From: Acanthococcus lagerstroemiae
Taxonomy: Eukaryota; Arthropoda; Insecta; Hemiptera; Eriococcidae
Direction: 5' to 3'
Length of the DNA: 64,000 bases
Assembly: GCA_031841125.1 (NCBI GenBank)
Contig: CM063110.1
Location: 31,821,214-31,885,213, forward strand
Every line of letters begins with the position of its first letter. Position 1 is the stretch's first letter. The notes under the pieces are model-generated. The model was not told the DNA's origin, searched no databases, and worked only from the letters and a program-made list of their open reading frames with translations. Positions 1-8,917 of this stretch are shown piece after piece. Position numbers and translations under genes: made by a program.

Positions 1-451
1 AACTCGTTGATACGCAACTTTTGATATCAGACTTGCTAACGTACAGTGTTGCTACTTCCTCATATGGTCCTTCAAATATGAAAACGTGACTTTATTCACC
101 CCCATTGTACAGTACAAGCTACTCTAATCTCCAAGACGAAACCTAGTCAAACACAGGGGGTAGCGTTACATCTTAAAGTAATCAACATTCACAAACGAGT
201 CGAGGGAGTGGAAACTCGGGACCCCGTCCATCTAACTTTTAGGATGCTTCAAAATTTAATTTTCGACACGGGTAATTCTTCAAAAAGTGTGTACTCTTTA
301 GCTTATATAATTTGCTAAAATTTTTTGTTTTTTTCTACTTTTTTTTTTAAAGCATATTTCTTAGTATACCTATCAACAATTTTTTGATGTGAATTTTCCT
401 TCATTTTGACCCTTCAATTGGCTGAAATTTCAATCTCCTTTTTTGTGACGA
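1..451. other. No gene recognised
   Basis: AT-rich single-copy-looking DNA. I see no coding region, repeat or structured RNA that I can support, apart from a T-rich run near 320-350. Confidence 0.5.
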
Positions 452-1517
452 CAGGGGAATGAGAAGTGTTACAGGCGAATGAGCAATGTTAACGCAGCAG
501 TGTAAAAGTCGATTGTAAGAAGTGCAATAAGTACCCTTTTATGTACGGACATGAGGTGCGAGAGTAATGGACACAGAATCATCACATCAAAGAAACTTAT
601 ATGTAGGTAATCCAAATCCTCTTTTCGCTTTTTGCGCATAAAAAATTGTAATTATTATGAAAATTGTGAATATATTTGAAAAAATCACGTAAATGATTAC
701 ACTTAATTATAATATCGAAAATTATAAATTTGGGAAAATCACAATCAATTAGGCTCAATTATAATATCAAATTTCTTGAATTTTCGATATTCTTGGCGCC
801 ATCTGTGAAAGAAAACACTCACTTTATCCTCATGATAGTGTATAATGGCCTAAGATCTCAACGCTTTCTCTTTTGGAAGAGTTATGTGAAAGTATGCTTT
901 ATTTATTCTCATTCCTCTGGGAATACAAAAAGTAATGAATCAGGGGAATGCGAACCAGGGGCATGAGAATTCGTCGCTAAAATAAATGTAACTCCGCTCT
1001 ACATAGCAGTCTGGTGCCAGTAATTGGCCAGTCATCTCAGGCAACATACGAAAAGCGATATAATACATCAGTGTAGTTCAAAGCTTATCGAGAACAGATC
1101 TGCAGGTTCCCAGGGGAATGAGAACTATGATTTACCATCCAACGAACATCTTCCTTTTCTAACTCGACAGAGTACGGATATACTACTGAAGCTTGTCACA
1201 TGGCAATGGAAAACATAACTAATCGCAGTTATCGAGTAGTGTTGCCAACTCATTATGAGCAACATTACATGAATTCCCTTCTCTCAGCACTCGTTTACAG
1301 TATGGACAGGGGAATGAGATGCTAAAGTGGCGACACTCACAAATCATCTGTGTACCCTTCCCTCCAGTACAAAAGCCTGTCTCATGATATTCATAGATGC
1401 ATTAGTCATGTCTTGTGCATAGTTGCCGGTTTTTGTTCATGATATTTGTTGTGTGAGGGAGGTATGAATTTTTGATGTTCGAGATTCTTGACTGGCGACA
1501 TGCCAGGGGAATGAGAA
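452..1517 (+). repeat. Dispersed CAGGGGAATGAGAA motif
   Basis: A 14-bp motif, CAGGGGAATGAGAA, recurs in the same orientation at 452, 472 (2 mismatches), 941 (1 mismatch), 956 (1 mismatch), 1111 (exact), 1307 (1 mismatch) and 1504 (exact). A near-inverse copy, TTCTCATTCCTCTG, lies at about 905-918. The last three sites are 196 and 197 bases apart. The DNA between sites does not look repeated, so this is not a plain tandem array. Its function is unknown. Confidence 0.6.
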
Positions 1518-2364
1518 TTCGAGTATTTTATGGGATCGGGAGGGGGTTCTGGTTGAGTTAAGTTCACAAAGAATGACTTAAATTTTCCTGTATACTTATA
1601 TGTAATAGATTTCATGGAAAAAATCGCAAAAAATCGAATATTCTTCTCAAAATTGCACGACGACAGCAAATGCCCATTAATTGAAGAATTACCCATACAC
1701 ATTTTCAGCCCTTGAAGCAGTAAATGAGTTCCGGAGACAAACGCAGGGGGTTACTTAAGAACTTTAACTGGCAAAATATCACATCTAAGTTCTGAACTAT
1801 TTTACTTATTTTTACGTGTGGTAAAATGTGTGGTTCTGCTGCCGACCTCTATGACTCTTCTAGTAAAGGTTTGACATACATCCAACGCTGACGCAAATAC
1901 CACCAGAGAAATCCTTCCTCGTGTCTTCTAGATGCAATATCAATTAAACACCATAGTCCACATGACATTATAGAGGAATGTATTAATTAACATCTAATCT
2001 TATTTTCTACATTATATATTTGCGAGTTTCCTGTGCGCGACACACTACAGAAATTTTTGATTTCATTATTTTAATTTATGATAAAACAATTCTGTTTATT
2101 TTCCCTCTTTTTTTAATCAAGATTTCGAGAAATAAAAATACCTGATAAGAAAATAACATATCAATAAAATTTCAGGAGAACCTGAATTTCTTTCTGGAAT
2201 CGGGAATCCTCGTTTTTGTTCGATAATTTTATCAGGAAACGGGAAACAGGAATTCTTGATTAGTTGAAATATCAGGAAACGGAAAACAGTTTTTTTTTTT
2301 TTTTTTGAGAAACATCCCTGGTGTAATCTGATTTGGTCTCATTTCCGTGTCTTAAGTCGTTTGG
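1518..2364. other. No gene recognised
   Basis: AT-rich DNA with a T run near 2290-2306. The minus-strand open frame at 1406-1702 (98 codons) resembles no family I know. Confidence 0.45.
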
Positions 2365-2372
2365 TCTGAAGC

Positions 2373-2672
2373 ACAGATAGGAAAAATCTAAAATCAAAAG
2401 AATCATGAAAATGAATTGATTTCAAATTACTTTGTTTTTGATTTGAAAATCACTCGGTTTGAATCAAATGATTTCGATTTTGTGATTTAAATCATTTTTC
2501 CCGTTTTTTATGGATCTTTAGAATCTTCAAATCAGAAATTATGTAATGAATGATTCTTAATCATTTCTGAAAAAAATGTGCTTGATTTTCAAAGTGTGAT
2601 TTTTGAAGGATTTCAAAATGATTTTGATTTTAAAATCATGAGTTTCAGTTAATTTGATTTTTCCCATTTCTG
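2373..2672. mobile_element. hAT-like MITE, rich in TGATTT
   Basis: The ends read CAGATAGGAAAAATC on the left and, inverted, CAGAAATGGGAAAAATC on the right. The flanks tctgaagc (2365-2372) and cctgaagt (2673-2680) agree at 6 of 8 bases, which suggests an old 8-bp target-site duplication. The body is made of many direct and inverted TGATTT/AAATCA words. It has no coding capacity. Confidence 0.55.
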
Positions 2673-2680
2673 CCTGAAGT

Positions 2681-3314
2681 GGCAGTGGTCACGTGTTACT
2701 TCATTATTGTACCATAAATTAAAATTGGTAAAATGCGCTATTTGTACTCATTTTATGCTCGAGCAGAAATCGCGCATATTTGATAAAGAAATAATGCCCG
2801 AGCATTTCGCATTTCTAATTGCAGCCAAGGCCGTCCAGGAATCTGAAAAATCCGGACCCGCGATGAGAAAATATCGAGAAAAAAGAATTGTGCGATTTTT
2901 CTCAGGCCTTTCTCGAAAATCACGATTTGTGCTCACAGTCCTAAAAAGAAATTGCAGGAGCAGACCAACTATTCGGTTCAATACTGATAAGACCTAGAGA
3001 TAGCCATGAGACTTGTCTGTATATTGCTATAGTACAACTTTTGTATCGTCTTAATTTTATGGACCAGGGGTACACAGAAACGAGAGCCCCTGATGGGGAA
3101 GAAGAAACCATATTTTTTGGCTCGCTCGTTTTTCGGACGCTACTACGTTCGCTGGACGATGACATTCTCATGTCGACGCAGTCCGGGAGGCAGACATGAA
3201 AATGCTCTCTCGTGGTTGCAGACTCGTCTGCATGATGATGCAATAGCAGAGCGTAGTGCTCGCAGGCTGGTACAAGGAATGTGATACTCACATAGGAATA
3301 CAGGCTGATACAAG
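2681..3314. other. No gene recognised
   Basis: Slightly more GC-rich DNA holding overlapping open frames on both strands, including a 168-codon minus-strand frame at 2941-3447 that runs into the satellite. None shows a domain, a signal peptide or a low-complexity pattern I recognise, and the frame overlap suggests chance. Confidence 0.45.
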
Positions 3315-4275
3315 AAATTGTAGTAGGCAAAAAATCACATTTACATGGAAACTTAGGACTTAAGGGCCACTTAAGGCCACCCACCGTATTTTTATCGACT
3401 TCAAATGCGCATTGATGATGGATTGTGGTATGTAGATTCAAGAACAAATTAGAACAAATACAGAAAAAATTGTAGTGGGCAAAATATCACACTTACATGG
3501 AAACTTAGAGGACTTACGGGCCACTTAGGCCCACCCCCTGAATTTCAATTGACTTCAAATACACATTTATGATGGATTGTGGTGTGTAGATTCGAGAACA
3601 AATAGAGAACAAATTCTAGTGACCGAAAAATCGCAATTATGTAGGAAATTCGCGCATTAGGGCCACCTACCCCCACCACCTAAATTCATATTGTTGGCCA
3701 ATGCTTTGTGGCGACGGATTTTAGTATGTAGATGAGAGTACAAATGAGAACAAATTGTAGTGGGGGACAAATTGCAATTATATGGGAAATTCGTACATAA
3801 GGGCCACTTACCCCCACCACATAAGTTCATATTTCCAGCCAATGCTTTCTGATGATGGATTTTAATGTGTAGAATGAATAGAGAACAAATTAGAATTAAT
3901 AGAGAACAAATTGCAGTTGGAAGCAAATTGTATAATTTACGCGGAAAATTCATACATAAGCGTTACTTACCCCACCCCCTAGTTCAGATAGTCAGCAAAT
4001 GTATGGTTTTGATAGTCTGAGGTGTGGGGTTTAGAGAACAAACTAGAACATATACAGAACAAATTTCAGTGTGCGGCAAATCGTATTCATTTGGAAAGTA
4101 AAGAGTTAAGGGTCACTTACCCCCGCCCCTGAGCTCGAATAGTCGGCAAATGCATAGTGGTAATGGTCTCAGGTGTGTAGATGAAAGAACAAATTAGAAC
4201 GAGTGTAAAACAAGTTTTAGTGTGCCGCAAATAGTATTTGTGTGGGATTATAACTATTAGTTGACCCTGCCCTTC
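3315..4275 (+). repeat. Degenerate ~150-bp satellite, about 6.5 units
   Basis: The phrase AAATTGTAGTG...GCAAA(T/A) starts units at about 3315, 3467, 3611, 3752, 3908, 4061 and 4212, a spacing of 141-156 bases. Each unit also holds GGGCCACTTAC..CCCACC, a TTCA.AT...CAAATGC stretch and GTGTAGAT.....AGAACAAA. Units are clearly diverged, so the array is old. The short minus-strand open frame at 3657-3953 is a by-product of the repeat. Confidence 0.85.
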
Positions 4276-4560
4276 TTTTTGGTGGCTGTAAATAGGGGAG
4301 GGTGGCCGAACAAATTCTGAAAACTGCGGAACAAATTAGAACAAATTAAGAACAAATGTTTGAGACTTGATACGACCGCGAAATCGAATGCCGAGGGCTA
4401 GCATGTCGCCAGCCCCTCAAACTGAGTTTCTAATTTTTGGGGGTGGGGGTAAGAACAAATTCTAAAAATGGCTGAACAAATTAGAACAAATTAAGAACAA
4501 ATTATTGACATCATTTTTCTCCCCCATTTCCATAGAGGGGCTGGCGACATGCACCTGATA
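4276..4560. repeat. AGAACAAATTAG-rich repeat with an 18-bp inverted repeat
   Basis: This block shares the AACAAATTAGAACAAATTAAG phrase with the adjacent satellite, twice. It holds an exact 18-bp inverted pair: GCATGTCGCCAGCCCCTC at 4401-4418 and its reverse complement at 4535-4552. The arms bracket about 116 bases. Part of the arm, CTGGCGACATGC, also occurs at 1492-1503. Confidence 0.7.
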
Positions 4561-6208
4561 GAATGTGTAGCAGGTACAATACCTGCTTCATGTTGCTGCC
4601 TTTGAATCCACACAACGGTGGTGATTTGGGGGGGGGGGGTTAACTTTTTTGTTCACTTGCAAACTATAAAGCAAAAAAAGCTTTTTATTTGCTATACATT
4701 TGTCTACGTAACGCCTTAAAGTAACCGTACTAGCAAACAAATCTAAAAATTCCAAATTTTTGGAGGGACAATGTCGTCCTAAGTTTTTCGTTGGCGGGGC
4801 AGCTGCTTCCCAAACCCTCAGGATCGCTAAAATTCGATCTATACCACTGAAAAACAAAAGAATGGGGGAAGGGTTAGTACCCCAGTGCTGATACATTCTA
4901 GTGACGGTTAAACTTTATAGGTACTGATTGTTCAATTTCAAGGTTTAGGGCACTTTACACATTCCGATGTCATTGCTATTCACAGAACCGCCAAAAAATT
5001 TCGCACCTAAGTAGGCAAGACTTGTTATTCACTGGAATAAGCATCACCCAACAGACTCTGGCTATACGACTCCGTATGCGGATGAACAGATTAACATTCA
5101 AATCACCAGCTGAAGGTTTGGAAGTTGCTTAGCGGACAAATCCAACAACCATCGAGTAAAAACAAGTCGTCAACTCTACAGTCCGCGAAAACACGAAAAG
5201 AATGAAGCGGTTTGTTTGTGCAGCAAAGCGAAGGGGTCGACGGGAAGAATAGAAAGCAACAGGGGGTCGCACGGAGACGAGGAACTTCCCTAATTTACTT
5301 CGTATCGGAATCCACTTTCGTCTGAACCGCGTGCGTATTTTTATTTCATTTCTGCTCGATCGTTTCCAGATTTCCTACATACGCTCAATTTTTCACTGTT
5401 AATCGGCGGTTTTGTTGTGCCAACTATATACGACTATGGGTAGGTATGTATCTGTAAACGAATTCGTAAATTTCATATACGGTGGCGCATAATCGAAACC
5501 GCTTCAGCAACAGTGTGATCACTTAATTTAACGTAGGAATGCGCGACGAGGTTAATGCGTCTGTTAACCCCCACAATGCGTCTCTTCTTTCTTTCTTTTT
5601 TCTTTTTTTTTTTTTAATTTTTTCCTTTCGTTGCAAGACTACCATTACCATTCATTACTGTTATTGTTGTTATTATTACTATCAACTTTAACATTAACGG
5701 TACGATTAATTAATTGGTCTCCGGCTTGAATATCAACAACTGCTACCGGAAAACGAGACCCCGAGTTGATGTGTTTTTTAGAAGTGTGGGCGCACAATCG
5801 CGGCCTATTTGTTAACCTTTTGACTGGACGGCCCGCGCCTGACTTACGGCTTCTGTCGCGTTCTATTAGATAAATTTTCGTCTTCGTCTTTGGTTATTTT
5901 AATCCACAACGCGTTGCCGGATGACCTACGTGTAAGGGATTAGGTGAACCGGAAGTTTGGTGCAGGAAGTGATGACCAGACGCACGAACAACCGGACCAC
6001 GCAGAGCGCAAGTTGACAAAATTACGATTCGGGAACGTCGGAAATTACAGAATGAAGACTGTTGTAATTACTTCTCGTGATTCAAAGAGTTCAAATGATT
6101 GCCCGATGTGCAGAATAGAGTTCAGCTGTTTTGAATTTCATCATAATCGTATTCGCATTTGTACGCTAAAGAGTCGCTCTCTAGCGGCCTAATGAAATGC
6201 GGCACGCT
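4561..6208. other. No gene recognised
   Basis: A less repetitive stretch with more CpG around 5150-5350 and 5780-6060. The open frames at 4588-4896 (minus) and 5944-6192 (plus, 82 codons, a CPMC pair but no other zinc-binding pattern) resemble nothing I can name. A T-rich run lies at 5590-5620. It could include a host regulatory region or exon, but nothing in the sequence shows this. Confidence 0.4.
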
Positions 6209-6464
6209 GATTGGTGTATTTGGACAAACAGATGATCAGTGACAAAAATGTTCTGGGGAGAAAAAAAAACTGAAGTCGGGCTCATCTGAAAGGAAATGAT
6301 AAGGGCTGACACTTTCGTTCTCTTCACTTTTCCATAAAAAACAATATTGAAGATGCTATAGCACATTTTACTTGTACATGTTTTTATGGTAAAAATACCC
6401 TGATCATCTTTTCGTTCACGACTCTATAGCGCTTCTGTAGGAGTGTCCAAACGCCAATAGTGTA
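6209..6464. mobile_element. Possible MITE
   Basis: The left end GATTGGTGTATTTGGACA (about 6209-6226) is matched by the inverted right end ATTGGCG-TTTGGACA (about 6448-6464). The copies are imperfect, with one gap, and I see no clear target-site duplication. GATGATCAG near 6230 is also mirrored by CTGATCATC near 6400. A decayed DNA transposon is the simplest reading. Confidence 0.35.
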
Positions 6465-6574
6465 AGTTTGATGTTGCACAGTCGTTGATACACGGGGAGA
6501 GCAAATGGGGGCCCTTGCCCCTATTGGAGAGAACAATTTGTAAGTTGCAGCCATCTTACTAGTAAATTTCCCTC

Positions 6575-7545
6575 TGGCATGGTAAGGGGGCTTAAAGAAA
6601 AACTAAAAGCACATAGGAGAAGGAAAACTCCGACTTAGACTGTTGGGAATAGAGTGCAAAGTAATACCCAGTACAGTGAGAGAATATTAACGGTCAGAAT
6701 TTCAGCTAAATCAGTATCTTCAGTGATAGTCCAAGAGGAAGTTATAGTGAAGAATAAGTAGAAAACATTTATGAAGAAATTGATGAAGTAGTAAGCGAGG
6801 TACAACTGAAAGAAAATTTAATTATAATGGGAGATTGGAACACCAGAGTAGGAGGAGAAAAGAACAAGGAGCATGCGGGGAGAATGGTTTAGAAGAGCGA
6901 AATATAAGAGGATCGAGGCTCATAGAATTTTGTAAAGCATATAAATTAGTTATTGAAAACACGCTATTTAATAATCACGAGAGAAGAAAATACACTTAGA
7001 AAAACTCAGAAAATGAAAGATATCAAAGATTAGGTATATTATGACGAAAGGAATATATAAAAATTAAATACTGGATTGTAAGATATACCCAGGAGCGGAT
7101 GTAGATAATGACCGCTATTTAATAGAAATGAAATGCAGGTTTAAATTCAAAATGATGAATAAGAAGAAAGTAAACACGAAATGGAATTTGAAGTTATGGA
7201 AAGAGATGAAGAAAAGAAAATAATATCAAAAAGAAATAACGAGAAGGAAGAAATTAGCTACTCAAATAACAGAAATGAGAAAATAAGATACATACTAAAA
7301 TTAATGGAAGAAAGAAAAAAGTATAAACAAGCCGATGATAGAGAAAGTAAGGATAAAAATAAGGCTTCAAAATAAAGAGTGAATGAAAGAAGGGAAAAGG
7401 AAATTAAGGAACAAATGAAAGCAGGAAAACCCGATCAGACATATAATAAAGTAAACAGATATTTCCAGCAAGAAGAAAGAAAATAATTAATTTAACGGTT
7501 GAAAAAGGAAAACTATTAGACTGTTAAAATGACAAAGTAAAAATT
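6575..7545 (+). mobile_element. RTE-type LINE, 5' part, broken
   Basis: The 5' untranslated part (about 6588-6640, GGCTTAAAGAAAAACTAAAA) matches that of the short RTE derivative at 43048-43660. An endonuclease relic and a lysine/glutamate-rich linker towards the reverse transcriptase follow. The copy ends near 7545, where a PLE fragment begins, so the reverse transcriptase and 3' tail are missing here. Confidence 0.7.
6735..7375 (+). pseudogene. RTE LINE endonuclease relic
   Basis: In RTE LINEs this apurinic-type endonuclease nicks target DNA before reverse transcription. Around 6745-6885 the frame reads SDSPRGSY..., YEEIDEVVSEVQLKENL and IIMGDWNTRVGGEKN. The GDWN(T/A)(R/K)VG block is the conserved strand that carries a catalytic Asp. 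Stops and frameshifts follow, for example near 6891 and 7000. An open stretch from 7181 to 7375 (EFEVMERDEEKK..., charged) fits the linker before the reverse transcriptase. The gene is dead; the family call is firm, the exact subfamily is not. Confidence 0.75.
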
Positions 7546-7579
7546 CTGTACGTAGGGTGTGCCAATTCACAATTTTTCT

Positions 7580-7625
7580 GTACTCTAGAGCGCTTTCGGC
7601 TGTTATGCCATCTTCAGTGGAGTAC
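7580..7625 (-). ncRNA. Hammerhead-ribozyme-like motif of the PLE
   Basis: On the minus strand the 46 bases fold as a type-I hammerhead. GUACUC and GAGUAC form six pairs of helix I, with a C/A mismatch and a closing A-U. CUGAAGA fits the core CUGANGA. GGC/GCC with a six-base loop is helix II, followed by GAAA. A minimal helix III (AG...CU) ends in U-C, giving the cleavage site after C. One extra U lies between A9 and helix II; an extra base there is known in some natural hammerheads. PLEs are known to carry hammerheads. Activity is not shown. Confidence 0.6.
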
Positions 7626-7699
7626 CCTAACACTTTTCTCTTCGTGGTCCTGTACTGACAGTGTTGTGTAGTACCGTATGGTAAACCTATTTGGTGTGT

Positions 7700-8030
7700 T
7701 CCAATTGGTTGTCTGTGGTTGTGTAGTCTATTAATTGGAATAGGTTCTCGCTTTGGAAGTTAGTTATTGTGTGTATTAGGTTGTTTTGTTTTGTTTTTGC
7801 CTTTATTATCTCAAGTTGTTCTTTTAATTTTCTTTTTCACGTGTTGTTTTCTATGTGTAGGATTTTGTATTTTTCTGTCAACTTGTGATTGTTGTCAAAA
7901 AGTGATTTGTCATCCTTTAGCTTTTGTGATTTTTCATGTTCTTTTATTCTAGTTGTGAATTTTCTGCCTGTTTCTCCTATGTAAGTCATGTCATAGTGTT
8001 CGCAGTCCAGTCTATTAGAGAAAGTACTGA
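7700..8030 (-). pseudogene. PLE GIY-YIG endonuclease domain
   Basis: The minus-strand frame reads LDCEHYDMTYIGETGRKFT, then TRIKEHEKSQKLKDDKSLF. This matches the PLE endonuclease: a Cys-x2-His-like pair, the YIG half of the GIY-YIG signature, then Arg and the RIKEH block that supplies catalytic residues. In PLEs the domain sits after the reverse transcriptase and cuts the target. The frame here runs from a short unrelated lead (8184-8040) into the domain, so the start at 8184 is not a real start. Confidence 0.8.
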
Positions 8031-8035
8031 AAAAA

Positions 8036-8825
8036 GGTTTGAATATTGATGAAGAATTTCTAGGCTTAGAAAAAGGTTGAAGTGCTAAGAAAAATGTCCA
8101 AGGCACCGGAGCTCCTCTGAACAATACAGCAAAGAAAGCTGAAGTACTACGGGGACATGAACAGAAACGCAGAGAAATATTCAATTTTTCAATTCATCTT
8201 GTGAGGGAAAATAAGCGGCAAAAGGGGTGTTGGTCGCAGGAAATCGTCGTGAGAATCGGATTTGAGAAGATGGTTCAAATGGTCTCCAAAGGAACTATTC
8301 AGAGCGGCCGTGGATAAGATTAAGTTGGCTATGTTGATCATAAAACTTCGGACGGAGAAGGTGTAATCAAGAAGAAGAAGAATCAACGTAAAATACAAAA
8401 ATCACAGAAATGTCGAAAAGGCCTCTCGTCATTTCATTCTACAAACTGATAACAAGAGAAAGAAAACATCAGCTTATCATTGGTTTAAAAAAAATTGAAT
8501 CAAATATTGGTTAAATTTTTTCTCCCGTGTTTTGAATTCATTATCAGCATACGTTCTGCAACCCTCAAATGGGCTACCTAACTTACTGAAACCAAGAAAC
8601 ATGATGATAAAACTGAGGTACAGTCAGTTGCACATCTGGATTCCATCTCCAATTCATACATGACTCATACTCGATAACTAGTCAGTCAATCGTCTGTTGA
8701 TTATCCGAAAAGTGTTCCTTAGTATACGTCCTTTGAACTTGCAAATATAAAGAGTCCGAAATTCATGGCATGAAATGTTTACTTTTTTGATTTTTATAGA
8801 ACAAAAGCGAGAAAATATTGGCATT
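8036..8825. other. No gene recognised
   Basis: The plus strand from about 8010 to 8310 has a long, lysine-rich but interrupted frame (for example AKKAEVLRGHEQKRREIF) that could be a decayed coding piece. I cannot name it. The rest is AT-rich. Confidence 0.35.
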
Positions 8826-8917
8826 CGAACATTCAGTCCCTTGAAAAAATACGAGCCCTCTGAAAAAGTCCAGGCGTGAGAGGAATCTCCTCTTTCTTCC
8901 CTCTCTTGTCAACTCTG
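8826..8917. mobile_element. Fragment of the CAGCCCCGT MITE family
   Basis: The segment GAACATTCAGTCCCTTGAAAA to CTTGTCAACTCTG lines up with the right ends of the MITEs at 12653-13377 and 27033-27289 (CCTTTTAAAAATAT, AAGTCCGGG, TATTTCCCTCCTTTC, TCGACAGAACTG). It is more diverged, and I could not find its left end. Confidence 0.45.

Larger units (their letters stand above)
7556..8035 (-). mobile_element. Penelope-like element, 5'-truncated 3' end
   Basis: Read on the minus strand, this holds the C-terminal GIY-YIG endonuclease of a PLE, then a 3' untranslated region with a hammerhead-like motif. The reverse transcriptase is absent. The copy abuts the RTE relic at its low-coordinate end and loses similarity near 8035. 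A second copy of the same family lies at 36395-36610. Confidence 0.75.

Noticed and set aside
2941..3447. 168-codon minus-strand open frame
   Set aside because: It overlaps open frames on the other strand, runs into the satellite, and shows no domain or plausible composition; likely chance.
3315..4560. CRISPR-like array
   Set aside because: Spacing repeats exist, but whole ~150-bp units are repeated and worn; this is a eukaryotic satellite.
7837..8184. Complete small GIY-YIG protein starting at 8184
   Set aside because: Homology begins only near 8030; the first ~50 codons come from unrelated sequence joined to a truncated PLE copy.
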